The translations under genes were made by a program, and so were the position numbers. This document shows positions 1 through 7,566 of a stretch of DNA of 64,000 nucleotides, piece by piece. Positions within the stretch are counted from its first letter, which is position 1. Each line of letters starts with the position of its first letter. The notes under the pieces are model-generated. The model worked only from the letters and a program-made list of their open reading frames with translations. It was not told the DNA's origin and ran no database searches. Origin of the DNA: Oscillospiraceae bacterium (GTDB lineage: Bacteria; Bacillota; Clostridia; Oscillospirales; Ruminococcaceae); the NCBI GenBank assembly GCA_003531585.1, contig DQFX01000020.1, positions 43,483 to 107,482 on the forward strand, read 5' to 3'.

Positions 1-27
1 CAGCAGCCGCATTCTTTTTGCTGTCAT
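1..27 (-). CDS. Start of an unidentified leftward gene (5' end only)
   Basis: An ATG on the minus strand (27-25) lies 6 nt downstream of a perfect AGGAGG ribosome binding site (35-40). Nine codons are visible, reading MTAKRMRLL, before the window ends. A consensus promoter upstream (122-150) supports a real gene. The basic start followed by hydrophobic residues would suit a signal peptide or membrane protein, but that is a guess. The product cannot be identified. Confidence 0.6.
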
Positions 28-100
28 GAGATTACCTCCTGTAAACTGTTCTTCTGTCTCTGTGCGGATATTCACCGCCAAACCAATATTATGCAAAACT

Positions 101-130
101 GCTATTATTATAGCTGCTATTATTATAGCT
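101..130. repeat. Perfect 15-bp tandem duplication
   Basis: The unit GCTATTATTATAGCT occurs twice head to tail with no mismatch. Each copy is itself a near-perfect inverted repeat and contains one complementary TATAAT. It overlaps the -10 of the leftward promoter. Confidence 0.9.
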
Positions 131-150
131 TAGAAATCATGATTTGTCAA
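122..150 (-). promoter_or_regulatory. Consensus sigma-A promoter with duplicated -10
   Basis: On the minus strand TTGACA (150-145), a 17-nt spacer and TATAAT (127-122) match the housekeeping consensus exactly. The -10 lies inside a perfect 15-bp tandem duplication (101-115 and 116-130), so a second TATAAT (112-107) sits exactly 15 bp downstream. It drives the leftward gene that starts at 27. Confidence 0.8.
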
Positions 151-400
151 TAGAACTGATCTGCCTTTCTGGGCATATGTCCGGAATTATTCAAGGGCAA
201 CACCGCACAATTAACGGATAGCGCCTTTGCCAGGCGACGCTTACTGCTTACACGGCGCTTGCCTGCATCTTTCCATTTTGGTGCATAATAACACATGATC
301 TCCTTTAAAAAACTCATGTGAGCGAAAATGTACAGTGCGCACCATCTTCTTGAAGACGCGTTTGCCCGAAAAACCTCCCCACAGGGGTTCCCTATAATGA
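151..400. other. Non-coding stretch, possible mobile-element remnant
   Basis: No convincing gene is visible. A minus-strand reading frame (416-147) is rich in Arg and Lys and matches nothing I recognise. The stretch ends where the truncated GH18 homology begins (about 401), so it may be the edge of an insertion or deletion that removed the front of that gene. No terminal inverted repeats or target duplication could be made out. Confidence 0.3.
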
Positions 401-835
401 CGCCGGACGTATACATACGGCCCGCCGCTTGCGGTATCTCCTATAAACGAGGTGCGGCGCGTGCTAGACTACGCAGTGACCGAGATACCGCCAGAGAAAA
501 TACTGATGGGAATGCCAAATTACGGCTACGACTGGACGCTGCCGTTTATGCGCGGGACTGCGGCGCAGAGCGTAAGCTTCACGCAGGCTGTGGATCTTGC
601 CCTTAGATACGGTGTGGAGATACAGTTCGACGAGCAGGCGCAGACGCCGTATTTCTACTACACCGACAACGGAACTCAGCACGTAGTGTGGTTCGACGAC
701 CCGCGCAGCATAGATGCGAAGCTTCAGCTCATCGACGATTACAGGCTTGCCGGGGCGAGCTGGTGGACGGTCAACCGGTGCTACGTTCCGAACTGGCTGG
801 TTTTGCAGAATATGTACGAAACGGTCAAACTGTGA
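401..835 (+). pseudogene. C-terminal remnant of a GH18-type cell-wall hydrolase
   Basis: The open frame runs from just after a stop at 398-400 to TGA at 833-835, about 144 codons. It encodes only the last third of a glycoside hydrolase 18 domain of the clostridial LysM/GH18 (YaaH-like) type: TYGPPLAVSPINEVRR, then MGMPNYGYDWTLPF, then ASWWTVNRCYVPNWLVL at the C-terminus. The family-like sequence already begins before the first possible start (GTG 452). The catalytic DxxDxDxE strand, the front of the barrel and any LysM domains are missing, and no ribosome binding site precedes it. It is best read as a 5'-truncated pseudogene; the junction is near 400. Confidence 0.75.
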
Positions 836-844
836 ATGTAAAGC

Positions 845-878
845 GGCATGGCGCAGATATTTCGTGCCATGCCAAACA
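845..878 (+). terminator. Weak terminator-like hairpin
   Basis: GGCATGGC (845-852) pairs perfectly with GCCATGCC (865-872) around a 13-nt loop and is followed by AAACATTT. It lies just after the GH18 remnant. The U-tract is poor, so termination would be inefficient. Confidence 0.35.
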
Positions 879-915
879 TTTGTGCAGAAAATTGCGACGG
901 TAAGGAAGACATATC

Positions 916-944
916 TTGACAAATTCCGTGATTCATTGTAAAAT
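916..944 (+). promoter_or_regulatory. Sigma-A promoter for the dockerin gene
   Basis: TTGACA (916-921), a 17-nt spacer and TAAAAT (939-944) lie 44 bp before the start codon of the dockerin protein. Confidence 0.75.
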
Positions 945-987
945 ATAACGGAACAATAATATACTTCATCAGGAAAGGACGATACAT

Positions 988-3900
988 TTGATAAAGAATA
1001 AGATGAAAAGCCTGCTTGCTGCGGCACTGGCAGGAGCCCTGACGGTTTCCGCGATACCGGTCAATGCGTCGGCGGTTGTGAGCAAATTCAAATACAGTGG
1101 TTATGAACATAGTCATGCCGGCGATATTCTGAACGAACTAGGGAGTTACAGCGACGCCAATGCATTTGACGTTATATATGAAGGCGCGCATCATGGCGTT
1201 TCCGGCGGCGGGCTGGAGGAGTATCTCACGGCGCTTGAAACTGATTCCACCGACCGCGGCGATGTTGAGCTGATTAACGAACATACTGTCTATAACGTCA
1301 AGGATAACAGCGATAATGCTGCTTCCGGAAACAGCCAGCAAAATCTGCTGACATTTCCCGTGGACGTTAAAAGCTATGCGATGAATGCGTTTCCGGATCC
1401 CCTGCATGAGGTTTCCAGCTGGAGAATGTGGGTCGGCGATTCCGGATTTAATGACATCGCCCCGGTCGCTGAGGCTAGCACCGCTGATTATATCGAAACT
1501 TCTGACATGGTGGACGCGATAAACGCATTGGGTTCGAAGTACGAGAATATCGCGCTCCAGTTGATTTTCAAAGGAATCGAATTCGAGGTACAGTACTATT
1601 CCGCGTTTGACCAGCCTTTAGGGAGCTGTTACACCATCAGCGACGAGAACCGCAGAAACCTTGACGCAACTTATTGTTTCGTGCATTACGTGCCTGATGT
1701 TGCCGTTTCCATGCTCAATGTATCTTCCGGCGAAGAGGCGTGGGATTTCATAAACCGCATGGTTCGCAATTTTGATGAATTCAATCAGGATCGGGCAAAA
1801 CTTCTGCGGTTCGCTGAATTTGAGGTCTTTGACCGCTGTGGAAAATCCGTCGGCAGCTTTTCTTCAGGGCATTGCGACGAATATGAATATAACAAGGCGT
1901 TCCAGTATGTGAAATCAGGCGAGAGCAGCGATACTCTGTGGCTGGTTTCCGATGGAAGCGGCGCATATCCGATGTTCAGCGCTTCCGGTGATAAGCTTGA
2001 GGAAACAGTAAATGAGTTCCTCGCGCAGCACACGGACGTCCAGAAGATAACCCTCAGAATGTGCCCTGAGATGTATGTCACCAGTTCAAGCTGCTTCGAC
2101 GGCGACGTGCTGGCTGATTTGTCGCAGTTCAAGCAGTATAATGTGACGGAGCTTCCGGCAAAAGCGGCTGATCTGTCCAGTGTGCTGGATCTCCAGGAGC
2201 ACTATGGGTTTGATTTCGAAAACTGGAAGCTTTTCGAGGGCGTTTCCACTGGAGAAAACGGAGGCTACAGGCTCAGCGAACTAGCTAATGACAAGGACGG
2301 TTTCGGCATTGATTCCATATCTGGGATCGCCGCCGGAAGCGTACTTGTGGCGTATATCCCGCAGGAGGAGCTTCCCGATGATATTATTCCGCAGGTGGAG
2401 ATAACCGTTGCTGAGCCGGAAATCGGCGTAAAGTTCGCGGATACGGCGGTTATTCCCTCCGGCGCAGATTACGCAGTGGATAAAGTATCGTGGTACCGCG
2501 GCGAAACCCTCGATACCTCCGGCGAGTTCTCTGACGGCGAGCAGTACACGGTATCTGTAACCCTCAGCCCGGAGAAATACTTTGCGTTCGACGGAACGAC
2601 CACAGCAAAGGTGAACGGTCATAATGCGGTTATCAGGGACTTCACAGCCAACGAGCTTGTGGTTGAGTATACGTTTGATAAGCTTCCGGAGGATATCTGG
2701 GGTTTCGTTGACGGCGAGCTTGCCGGGGAGCACCCGGTTATCAGCGTGCCCGACGGCGAGATTATTCCCGGCGAGGTTATGCAGAAGATAAAGGACAGCG
2801 GCAGGGAAGTCGAGCTGAATTACGGCGATTATAGCTGGATAATAACCGGCTTCGACGCGGATTATACGGCGAAGCCGATCGACCTGAGAATAATGAGGGT
2901 CGCTGAAAGCAACTGGGCGGAAGCGGTAAAGACTGCTTCCGGACATCTGTACAAAATGCAGATATCCATTCAGCACAGCGGAGATTTCGGATTCACGGCG
3001 CTGCTGAAGCTGAACCTCAGCGATGGCAAGCCGGCTAACCCGGGGACGTATTACGCAAATCTGTATCAGCTTTCCGGAGATCAGCTCAAATGGAGCGTAT
3101 ACTCCGACCTTGCCGAGGAAAGCGGTAAGTATATCGCGAAGCTTGAATTTACGCACGCGTCAGACTGGCTTGTCACCATTGACAGCGAGATAAATCCTGG
3201 AAGCGGTAATGACGGCGGCTCCACCGGAGGCTTCGGCAACAGGGTGAACGGAATTAAGAAGGCGAGAACCCTGAAATCCGAGGGCTGGGATAATATCGTA
3301 AAGGAGATAAAGTCCACCGGGGAAGGCTCGGTTATCGAGATAACCCTCAACGATGAGACCACCATGCCAGAGGACGCGCTCCAGGCAGCGATCGACAGAA
3401 AGATGAAGCTGATAATGGACGCAGGCTTCGGCAGAATATGGGAAATAGACGGCGCGAAGGCGGTACCCGGGAAGTACATCGACCTCAGCATTTCCGGCGT
3501 TGACGTCGGTATCCCGGAGGCTTCATATGCAGGTATCCTCTGTTCTGACAGCAGGCAGCTCAGAATAAATGCGCGTCTGCTGAACTTCACGGCTCAGCTC
3601 ACGGCGTTCATCGGCAAGGACAATATCGGTCAGAATGCGGCGCTCTACAGCTACAACGACGAGACTGGGAAGCTCGTGTTCCAGGATATCTCGGCGGTTG
3701 ACAGGGACGGAAACGTTATATTCAATATCAAGTGCGGCGGACGCTATTTCATCGCGCTCGGAAGCGAGGTGGCGCCTCCTGCGTATCTCTGCGGCGACGT
3801 TAACGGCGACGGAGTTGTAAACGCCCACGACGCCGCGGCTATCCTCAAGTACGCGACCTACGGCTACCCGCTCGACAAGCGCTGCGGCGATACCAACGCG

Positions 3901-3993
3901 GACGGCGCGGTAGACGCTCACGACGCTCTGCCGATACTTAACTATGTAGTCGGCAATGTGAAGTTGCTCCCTGCTGTAGGATTCAGGCAGTGA
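988..3993 (+). CDS. Large secreted protein with C-terminal type I dockerin
   Basis: This encodes 1001 residues. The TTG start is chosen because AGGAAAGGA lies 8 nt upstream; the ATG at 1003 is the alternative. Residues 1-30 form a signal peptide with a basic start, a hydrophobic core and an ASA cleavage site. The middle holds unrecognised segments followed by probable beta-sandwich regions, with a Gly/Asn/Ser linker (GSGNDGGSTGG) near residue 735. The last 60 residues are a type I dockerin with two calcium-loop repeats, DVNGDGVVNAHD and DTNADGAVDAHD. Dockerins plug enzymes and structural proteins into cohesin-bearing scaffoldins on the cell surface. No catalytic domain is recognised, so a binding or structural role is possible. 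No cohesin protein lies in the window. Confidence 0.85.
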   Translation: MIKNKMKSLLAAALAGALTVSAIPVNASAVVSKFKYSGYEHSHAGDILNELGSYSDANAFDVIYEGAHHGVSGGGLEEYLTALETDSTDRGDVELINEHTVYNVKDNSDNAASGNSQQNLLTFPVDVKSYAMNAFPDPLHEVSSWRMWVGDSGFNDIAPVAEASTADYIETSDMVDAINALGSKYENIALQLIFKGIEFEVQYYSAFDQPLGSCYTISDENRRNLDATYCFVHYVPDVAVSMLNVSSGEEAWDFINRMVRNFDEFNQDRAKLLRFAEFEVFDRCGKSVGSFSSGHCDEYEYNKAFQYVKSGESSDTLWLVSDGSGAYPMFSASGDKLEETVNEFLAQHTDVQKITLRMCPEMYVTSSSCFDGDVLADLSQFKQYNVTELPAKAADLSSVLDLQEHYGFDFENWKLFEGVSTGENGGYRLSELANDKDGFGIDSISGIAAGSVLVAYIPQEELPDDIIPQVEITVAEPEIGVKFADTAVIPSGADYAVDKVSWYRGETLDTSGEFSDGEQYTVSVTLSPEKYFAFDGTTTAKVNGHNAVIRDFTANELVVEYTFDKLPEDIWGFVDGELAGEHPVISVPDGEIIPGEVMQKIKDSGREVELNYGDYSWIITGFDADYTAKPIDLRIMRVAESNWAEAVKTASGHLYKMQISIQHSGDFGFTALLKLNLSDGKPANPGTYYANLYQLSGDQLKWSVYSDLAEESGKYIAKLEFTHASDWLVTIDSEINPGSGNDGGSTGGFGNRVNGIKKARTLKSEGWDNIVKEIKSTGEGSVIEITLNDETTMPEDALQAAIDRKMKLIMDAGFGRIWEIDGAKAVPGKYIDLSISGVDVGIPEASYAGILCSDSRQLRINARLLNFTAQLTAFIGKDNIGQNAALYSYNDETGKLVFQDISAVDRDGNVIFNIKCGGRYFIALGSEVAPPAYLCGDVNGDGVVNAHDAAAILKYATYGYPLDKRCGDTNADGAVDAHDALPILNYVVGNVKLLPAVGFRQ

Positions 3994-4008
3994 ACCACAA
4001 TTAAACTG

Positions 4009-4043
4009 AAACTCTCCCGCGGTTCTCCGAGGGAGAGTTTTTT
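4009..4043 (+). terminator. Terminator after the dockerin gene
   Basis: AAACTCTCCC (4009-4018) pairs with GGGAGAGTTT (4031-4040), followed by a run of T. It lies between the convergent dockerin gene and the small leftward gene ending at 4065 and may serve both. Confidence 0.85.
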
Positions 4044-4064
4044 GTGTCCGGAACAAGCGGGTGC

Positions 4065-4226
4065 TCAGATGGTGTCCATAAGCGCACCCAGCATTCGGAA
4101 TACCTTCGCGGTGCTGCGGCGCTTCATGGAGTGCCTGCTGAGGGAATTCACCGCCATGAACGCCAGACCTCCGGCTATCAGACCGGCGGCGCTGCTCTTG
4201 ATATATGCTTCCGTCTTTTTTGACAT
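4065..4226 (-). CDS. Small one-helix membrane-associated protein (53 aa)
   Basis: ATG at 4226-4224 follows AAGGAG with good spacing, and TGA lies at 4067-4065. The product starts MSKKTEAYIKSSAAGLIAGG and has one hydrophobic stretch (about residues 12-30), then a strongly basic tail (SRHSMKRRSTAK). That is consistent with a small membrane protein with a positive cytoplasmic tail. I recognise no family. The ribosome binding site, coherent composition and convergent terminator argue for a real gene. The reading frame on the opposite strand (4042-4377) has no such support. Confidence 0.6.
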   Translation of the reverse strand: MSKKTEAYIKSSAAGLIAGGLAFMAVNSLSRHSMKRRSTAKVFRMLGALMDTI

Positions 4227-4404
4227 GGTGATCAGCTCCTTTTTGAAAGTTTACATCAATATTTTCTGCAATTTCAGAAAAAACATACCCGAAGCCATGC
4301 CGGAAATTGATTCCTCTGATACCTGGAACGCCCGGAAATATGTGCTTCAATTGAGAAAAATCACGTTTTTGAGCTGATTTTTTGTGCTTTTTGTAATGTT
4401 TGCA

Positions 4405-4428
4405 TAGTTGAACTCATGGTTTCAACTA
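4405..4428. promoter_or_regulatory. Perfect 8-bp inverted repeat, candidate operator
   Basis: TAGTTGAA (4405-4412) and TTCAACTA (4421-4428) are perfect inverted copies separated by 8 nt. The site lies 58 bp upstream of the -35 of the amt promoter in an AT-rich stretch. It could be an activator or repressor site. The rest of 4227-4485 shows nothing else I can name. Confidence 0.35.
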
Positions 4429-4485
4429 CAGTATTCGTCAATATGCCAAAATGCAATTTCTAGCACAAAAACTTGCAAAAATCGC

Positions 4486-4514
4486 TTGACAAAAATTCTT
4501 GTTTGGTGTATAAT
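4486..4514 (+). promoter_or_regulatory. Consensus sigma-A promoter for amt-PII
   Basis: TTGACA (4486-4491), a 17-nt spacer and TATAAT (4509-4514) match the consensus in every base. Transcription would begin near 4521, giving a leader of about 150 nt before the Amt start codon. Confidence 0.85.
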
Positions 4515-4528
4515 CAGACCATAGCAAA

Positions 4529-4586
4529 GGGGCTATGACAGACAGACTTCAATGGCGAAGCCTGCCGGTCATAGCCCCGATTTGTT
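4529..4586 (+). promoter_or_regulatory. Structured 5' leader hairpin of amt
   Basis: GGGGCTATGAC (4529-4539) pairs perfectly with GTCATAGCCCC (4568-4578). Inside, after a 3x3 internal loop, CAGACTTC (4543-4550) pairs with GAAGCCTG (4557-4564) with one A-C mismatch, closing a six-base loop AATGGC. A loop with A at position 1 and G at position 4 is what ANTAR-type antiterminator proteins recognise. GATTTGTT follows the outer stem and could be a weak U-tract. That it is a nitrogen-responsive attenuator is inferred; only the structure is seen. Confidence 0.5.
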
Positions 4587-4671
4587 AGCATATCAAGTCA
4601 ATACGGGCTGCCGCCTCCGGTTATGCGGGACGGGCTGACAGCTTCAAAAACAGAAAGGGGACGGTTCTTAA

Positions 4672-6501
4672 ATGAACACACTATTGACTTTATTGTCCGA
4701 GGCAGGAACGGTATTCGCCCCGGATCAGAACGCAGCGGTCCAGGCTGTAGTTGATGAAACGATGTACAGCGGCAGCGATGTAAACGGCATATGGTACCTT
4801 ATCGGTGCCGCCTGGGTATTCTTCATGCAGTGCGGCTTCGCGATGGTCGAGACCGGTATGACGCGTTCAAAGAACGCCGGCAACATCATCATGAAGAACC
4901 TCATGGACTTCTGTATCGGCACAGTAGTATTTATCCTTCTTGGTTTCGGACTCCTGCTCGGCGAGGATACGCTCTTTGGTCTGGTCGGTATTCCGAACCT
5001 CGACATTCTCGGCAGCTTCTCGGACTTCAACAGATGTGCTGAGTTCGTGTTCAATCTCGTTTTCTGCGCGACTGCCGCAACTATCGTTTCCGGCGCGATG
5101 GCAGAAAGAACGAAATTCCTCAGCTACTGCATCTACTCCGGCGTTATCAGCGCGATCGTTTACCCGATCGAGGCTCACTGGATCTGGGGCGGCGGCTGGC
5201 TGGCTCAGATGGGCTTCGTTGACTTCGCTGGTTCCACATGTATCCACATGGTCGGCGGTCTGTGCGCCCTCATCGGTGCAAAGATGGTCGGTCCGCGTAT
5301 CGGCAAGTTCGGAAAGGACGGCAAGCCTAACGCAATCCTCGGTCACTCCATGACCCTCGGCGCCCTCGGCGTATTTATCCTCTGGTTCGGCTGGTACGGA
5401 TTCAACGGCGCTGCCGCTTCCGATACCCACTACCTCGCAAATATCTTCCTTACTACTACAGTAGCTCCTGCGGTTGCAACCTGCACAACCATGGTTTACA
5501 CTTGGATAAGACACGGTAAGCCTGACGTTTCCATGTGCCTTAACGCTTCACTTGCAGGTCTGGTTGCTATCACGGCTCCCTGCGCTGACACCGACTGCCT
5601 CGGCGCTGCGATCATCGGTCTGGTTTCCGGATTCCTGGTTTGCTTCGGCGTTTGGCTCCTCGACTACAAGCTTCACATCGACGACCCGGTCGGCGCTGTT
5701 GCAGTTCACTTCTTCAACGGTATCTGGGGCACCATTGCAGTTGGCCTCTTCTCTAACGGCAACGGTCAGAACGGCGGCGTAGCTGCTGTAAACGGCACCG
5801 GCGAGCACGCTGTAGGTCTTTTCTACGGCGGCGGATTCGCACAACTTGGCGTACAGCTCCTCGGTATGGTTTGCGTACTTGCCTGGACGGCAGTTACCAT
5901 CACGCTTACATTCTTCATCATCAAGAAGACGATCGGTCTGAGAGTTTCCCGCCATGAAGAGATCGTTGGTCTGGACGCTACAGAGCACGGTCTGCCTTCC
6001 TCCTATGCAGACTTCGTTCCTGCAATGCACGTAGAGCTTTCCACCTCCGGCAAGGAGAAGGAAGTAGAGACCGTAAAGGTCGGCTCTGCACCTGTTGAGG
6101 CTGCTGTTCCTGTTGCATACAAGAGCGCTAAGCCCTCTGACGGCACAAAGATGAGCAAGGTAGTTATCCTTGCAAAGCAGGAGAAGTTCGAAGTACTTAA
6201 GAACGCGATGTCCAGCATCGGCGTAACCGGTATGACTGTAACGAACGTACTCGGCTGCGGCATGCAGAAGGGCTCAACTGAGTTCTACCGCGGCGTTAAG
6301 GTTGAAACACATCTGCTGCCGAAGATCAAGGTCGAGATCGTTGTATGCAAGGTTCCTGTTGAGACAGTCGTTGAGACCGCTAAGCAGGCTCTGTACACAG
6401 GCCACATCGGCGACGGCAAGATCTTCGTATATGATGTTGAGGACGTTGTAAAGGTTCGCACGGGCGAGACCGGCTACGACGCACTCCAGGACGTTGAGTA
6501 A
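4672..6501 (+). CDS. amt: Ammonium transporter fused to a PII signal domain
   Basis: This encodes 609 residues. Residues about 40-440 form an 11-helix Amt/Mep/Rh ammonium channel, with the conserved stretch GAMAERTKFLSYCIY and the pore histidines in GHSMTLG and VAVHFFNGIWG. Residues about 495-605 form a GlnB/GlnK-like PII domain (KMSKVVILAKQEKFE onward). Fusion would make the inhibitory PII protein a permanent part of the channel. In the T-loop the sequence STEFYRGVKVETHL keeps the first Tyr, but the Tyr51 uridylylation site is Val, so UTase control is unlikely. ATP, ADP or 2-oxoglutarate sensing remains possible. It stands alone between its own promoter and terminator. Confidence 0.93.
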   Translation: MNTLLTLLSEAGTVFAPDQNAAVQAVVDETMYSGSDVNGIWYLIGAAWVFFMQCGFAMVETGMTRSKNAGNIIMKNLMDFCIGTVVFILLGFGLLLGEDTLFGLVGIPNLDILGSFSDFNRCAEFVFNLVFCATAATIVSGAMAERTKFLSYCIYSGVISAIVYPIEAHWIWGGGWLAQMGFVDFAGSTCIHMVGGLCALIGAKMVGPRIGKFGKDGKPNAILGHSMTLGALGVFILWFGWYGFNGAAASDTHYLANIFLTTTVAPAVATCTTMVYTWIRHGKPDVSMCLNASLAGLVAITAPCADTDCLGAAIIGLVSGFLVCFGVWLLDYKLHIDDPVGAVAVHFFNGIWGTIAVGLFSNGNGQNGGVAAVNGTGEHAVGLFYGGGFAQLGVQLLGMVCVLAWTAVTITLTFFIIKKTIGLRVSRHEEIVGLDATEHGLPSSYADFVPAMHVELSTSGKEKEVETVKVGSAPVEAAVPVAYKSAKPSDGTKMSKVVILAKQEKFEVLKNAMSSIGVTGMTVTNVLGCGMQKGSTEFYRGVKVETHLLPKIKVEIVVCKVPVETVVETAKQALYTGHIGDGKIFVYDVEDVVKVRTGETGYDALQDVE

Positions 6502-6555
6502 CGTTAAGCTAAACTAGCATTCTTCATAACCTTCCTGAATATAAAACCGCATAAG

Positions 6556-6588
6556 CAGAACCCCCGGCGAAAACCGGGGGTTTTGCTC
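6556..6588. terminator. Bidirectional terminator
   Basis: AACCCCCGG (6559-6567) pairs with CCGGGGGTT (6574-6582) around a short A-rich loop and is followed by T residues. It separates the convergent amt gene and the phospholipase-like gene ending at 6597. Confidence 0.85.
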
Positions 6589-6596
6589 AGATATTC

Positions 6597-7256
6597 TCAG
6601 ATAGAAAGCCGCAGCGAGGATACCTGCGCGGCGATGTCCAGCGCGGAGCGCCCGACCCATTCCTGCATTGCCTGCGGCGTGAGGAAGTGGAAATCGGTGC
6701 TGAATTCCGGCGGGTTAAGGTAGAACTGCTGAATATTCCGTATCTGCCGCTCAACATAGTCGGAGCCGTAGTAGGGGAGGCAGTTCACCGGATAATCAGC
6801 GATCTTGCAGAATTTCCGGAACACCCGGCAGTCCGGGTGCTCGCGGAGGTAGAGGTGATCGTTTGCGTACCACTCGGGCTTAACCCGGCGGTAGTATTCG
6901 GCGCGGTCGGCGGCGTAGAGTTCGCGGTGGAGTTCCTTGCATGGTTCGTTTACGAGCCTGACCCACAGGACGTCCGCCATGAGGTGGCAGTAATACCCCA
7001 GCAGGAAAGAGAGCGTGTGCGGGTCGTGGGATTTTCCGGCGATCATCTCGCGGTAGAATCTCTCGTAGTCGCAGTGACCCTTTCCGCTCTGAGTCCAGTG
7101 CGTGACTTCCTTGGGAGGGTCGAACCCTCCGGGGACGGGAATTCCACAGTCCGGCGCGACGTTTCCCGCCAGGAAGTCCGGCTCTGAGAGCCACGTTGCG
7201 CGCAGCTCAGCGGAAATCAGTTCGGCGACCCGAAGATGAGCGAGCCATGTAGCCAT
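6597..7256 (-). CDS. Zinc-dependent phospholipase C family protein
   Basis: This encodes 219 residues; the ATG follows GGAGG. It resembles the helical zinc-dependent phospholipase C / S1-P1 nuclease fold. Visible metal-ligand candidates are His in WLAHLRVAE near the N-terminus, Asp in NVAPDCG, His in VTHW, and the paired His in HTLSFLLGYYCHLMADV. There is no signal peptide, unlike secreted alpha-toxin-type enzymes, so it is probably cytoplasmic. Such short homologues are common and mostly uncharacterised in Firmicutes; the substrate is unknown. It is transcribed alone, divergently from the 54-residue protein at 7325. Confidence 0.75.
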   Translation of the reverse strand: MATWLAHLRVAELISAELRATWLSEPDFLAGNVAPDCGIPVPGGFDPPKEVTHWTQSGKGHCDYERFYREMIAGKSHDPHTLSFLLGYYCHLMADVLWVRLVNEPCKELHRELYAADRAEYYRRVKPEWYANDHLYLREHPDCRVFRKFCKIADYPVNCLPYYGSDYVERQIRNIQQFYLNPPEFSTDFHFLTPQAMQEWVGRSALDIAAQVSSLRLSI

Positions 7257-7270
7257 ATTTTTACCTCCGG

Positions 7271-7299
7271 TTGAAATTGATCCTGAAATGTGGTATCAT
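7271..7299 (+). promoter_or_regulatory. Promoter of the 54-aa protein gene
   Basis: TTGAAA (7271-7276), a 17-nt spacer and TATCAT (7294-7299) lie 26 bp before the start codon. The short intergenic region is shared with the divergent phospholipase-like gene. Confidence 0.6.
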
Positions 7300-7324
7300 A
7301 GTAATATAGGAAAGGAGCACAGCC

Positions 7325-7489
7325 ATGGATGACAAAGAAAAGAAAACCCTTCCGGAACAGCCCGTCGATGAGAAGCCGGAAAGCGCGCCGGGAGTTTCCG
7401 CGGAGCCTTCCGCGCACACCTGGGTCGACGATATGAAGCAGGAGCTTGAGGATTACATCGAGGATCAGGGAATTTATATCAGGCAATAA
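7325..7489 (+). CDS. Small acidic protein of unknown function (54 aa)
   Basis: ATG at 7325 follows GGAAAGGAG with good spacing, and TAA is at 7487-7489. The product begins MDDKEKKTLPEQPVDEKPES. It is charged and Pro-rich in the first half and ends in an amphipathic segment (WVDDMKQELEDYIEDQGIYI). There is no signal or membrane segment. The gene has its own promoter and a strong terminator about 50 bp downstream, so it is an independent transcription unit. No family is recognised. Confidence 0.7.
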   Translation: MDDKEKKTLPEQPVDEKPESAPGVSAEPSAHTWVDDMKQELEDYIEDQGIYIRQ

Positions 7490-7537
7490 ATTGATCGTGG
7501 ATAATGGCGATTACGGTGAATTATGTATTCCGAATTT

Positions 7538-7566
7538 AAAAAAGTGGGCTGGCGCCCACTTTTTTA
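7538..7566. terminator. Bidirectional terminator
   Basis: AAAAAAGTGGGC (7538-7549) pairs with GCCCACTTTTTT (7554-7565) around a TGGC loop. T runs on both strands let it stop both the 54-residue gene and the leftward run that ends with the SpoIID-domain gene. Confidence 0.9.

Noticed and set aside
147..416. An 89-codon minus-strand frame near the left edge
   Set aside because: No ribosome binding site and no recognised family; it may be part of a mobile-element remnant but cannot be called a gene.
988..3993. The dockerin protein as a sortase substrate
   Set aside because: Its C-terminus is a dockerin without a sorting motif, hydrophobic segment or basic tail.
4042..4377. A 111-codon plus-strand frame before amt
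   Set aside because: It lies opposite the better-supported 53-residue gene, begins inside a terminator and has no ribosome binding site.
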